Source: JBGQDM01 sp041495845 (GTDB lineage: Bacteria > Acidobacteriota > Terriglobia > Terriglobales > Acidobacteriaceae). Taken from it: a stretch of DNA of 15,593 bases. The notes under the pieces are model-generated. The model had not been told where the DNA came from. It made no database searches and saw only the letters and a program-made list of their open reading frames with translations. Where the stretch lies: positions 1 to 15,593 of the forward strand of contig JBGQDM010000075.1 of the NCBI GenBank assembly GCA_041495845.1, given 5' to 3'. A program made the translations under genes and the position numbers. This document shows, in pieces, positions 14,901-15,593 of the stretch (its first letter is position 1; each line of letters starts with the position of its first letter).

Positions 14901-14986
14901 ACCGCTTGTCGTGCCTGCTCTCTCGCCCAGGAAGAGCGAAGCCCGCTGCCACCCCACTCTGTTCTCGGTGTTAATCCCTGGCAAAA

Positions 14987-15493
14987 CTACTTCGTGCTCA
15001 CTTGCAACACTCGCACGTCCGGATAGGCCTGGTTCCAATCTGAGGAGACGTGTTCGAAGGTCAGCCGGAACAAGTCGGTCTTCCCCGGCGTCAGCGGCGC
15101 AACTTTCAGGTCCACTGCGTCGGGATAGGGCCCGCCCGTCTGCAAGACCCGCAGCGGCAACTGCTCGCGTTGTACGACTTCATCCAGCGAGTTCTTGAAG
15201 GTCACTTCTACGGTAGCGCCGGTCACGGTCTGTGTGCCCTGGTTGGTGATGGTGCCATCAATGTAGGTGACCGCGGCGCCGACGAAATTCCGCGCCTGAC
15301 TCATCTTCAGATTGGCAATTTGCAGTTGGGCGGCATACGCGTCCGGTACCGCCGGCCCCAGCGTTGGCTTCGCGCGGTTGAGAACCGCGATAATCCCAAC
15401 AACTACGACCACCAACGCAGTTCCAGCCACCACCACGCGCCAGAGCGAACTCGGCTCTTCTTGTACCGTCGGCTGTTGCAGCAGACCGCCCAT
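14987..15493 (-). CDS. Membrane-anchored DUF2393-like / FxLYD-like protein
   Basis: The 168-residue protein starts at the ATG at 15493. It has a short cytoplasmic N-terminus, one transmembrane segment (about residues 18-39, LWRVVVAGTALVVVVVGIIAVL region), a proline-rich linker and a beta-sandwich-like domain with NQGTQTVTGATVEVTFKN and PLTPGKTDLFRLTFEHV. The pattern of a tethered Ig-like or FxLYD-like domain resembles proteins annotated as DUF2393 in Acidobacteria; this is recognition by pattern and not a search result. No catalytic motif is visible. It begins 30 bases after the end of the upstream TldD/PmbA-like gene on the same strand, so the two may share a transcript. Confidence 0.75.
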   Translation of the reverse strand: MGGLLQQPTVQEEPSSLWRVVVAGTALVVVVVGIIAVLNRAKPTLGPAVPDAYAAQLQIANLKMSQARNFVGAAVTYIDGTITNQGTQTVTGATVEVTFKNSLDEVVQREQLPLRVLQTGGPYPDAVDLKVAPLTPGKTDLFRLTFEHVSSDWNQAYPDVRVLQVSTK

Positions 15494-15523
15494 ACGCCGA
15501 TTCTACAACGTCGGGGTTCCGCT

Positions 15524-15593
15524 CTACTCGCCCGCTACGGTCAGCCCATCCACCCGGATGGTCGGCGCCGCCATGGAGCCACGGAATTCCAAG
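15524..15593 (-). CDS. C-terminal end of a probable TldD/PmbA family protein (truncated by window edge)
   Basis: A minus-strand frame enters at the window edge and ends with TAG at 15526-15524. The last 22 residues include APTIRVDGLTVAGE. An (A/S)P.(I/L)RV..LTVAGE ending is typical of TldD/PmbA metalloproteases, which process small peptides in the cytoplasm. Only the tail is present, so the call rests on that motif and on the spacing to the following gene. Confidence 0.45.
   Translation of the reverse strand, partial: LEFRGSMAAPTIRVDGLTVAGE

Noticed and set aside
14685..15038. Minus-strand open frame containing an RCAQDD peptide
   Set aside because: It is the translation of the dispersed repeat and overlaps both neighbouring genes; such peptides are known artefacts.
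1..15593. tRNA-Sec (selC) or other tRNA genes, selA, selB, CRISPR arrays
   Set aside because: I looked for them because of the Sec genes, but saw no TPsiC-like GGTTCRA motif in a cloverleaf context, no homologous reading frame and no direct repeat array.

Overview
The window reads as chromosomal DNA of a GC-rich soil bacterium, most likely an Acidobacteriota (Terriglobia/Korobacter-like). That guess rests on the gene mix: a secreted M13 peptidase, an LPPGL-repeat secreted protein, a tilS-hpt-ftsH cluster, a DUF2393-like protein, and dispersed repeats of the TGTCATCCTGAGCG type. It is an inference from general resemblance, not a search result. No prophage, CRISPR array, insertion sequence, rRNA or tRNA gene was seen.

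Layout. 1-5308, plus strand: the 3' two-thirds of a histidine ammonia-lyase gene (hutH), glgC, a secreted M13 zinc metallopeptidase, and a secreted DsbA-like thiol oxidoreductase. 5354-6150, minus strand: a peroxiredoxin whose frame carries an internal TGA exactly at the peroxidatic cysteine, then a cold-shock protein with its own terminator. 6151-6709: a divergent intergenic region. 6710-12262, plus strand: an LPPGL-repeat secreted protein, a TlpA-like thioredoxin-fold protein, then tilS, an hpt-like gene and ftsH, ending in a strong intrinsic terminator. 12468-15593, minus strand: a WG-repeat protein, selD, a pair of inverted dispersed repeats, a DUF2393-like membrane-anchored protein, and the last 22 codons of a probable TldD/PmbA protein.

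The main result is a selenocysteine (Sec) signature in two genes. The peroxiredoxin (5354-5851) and selenophosphate synthetase selD (13660-14712) each continue in frame upstream of a single TGA. In both, the TGA replaces the catalytic cysteine (residue 49 and residue 18). Each TGA is followed at once by a hairpin with GG in its apical loop, as expected of a bacterial SECIS element. A caller that treats TGA only as stop would truncate both genes and lose both active sites. SelD makes the selenium donor needed to build Sec, so the window holds both a supplier and a user of Sec. selA, selB and selC are not in the window.

The second point is the gene between tilS and ftsH. It has the phosphoribosyltransferase fold and the usual position of hypoxanthine phosphoribosyltransferase, but has lost the acidic residues that bind magnesium-PRPP and act as base. 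It may be a pseudoenzyme kept for a regulatory or structural role. Other points are a set of TACAAT -10-like boxes before several genes (selD perhaps leaderless) and a hairpin just before the ftsH ribosome binding site.
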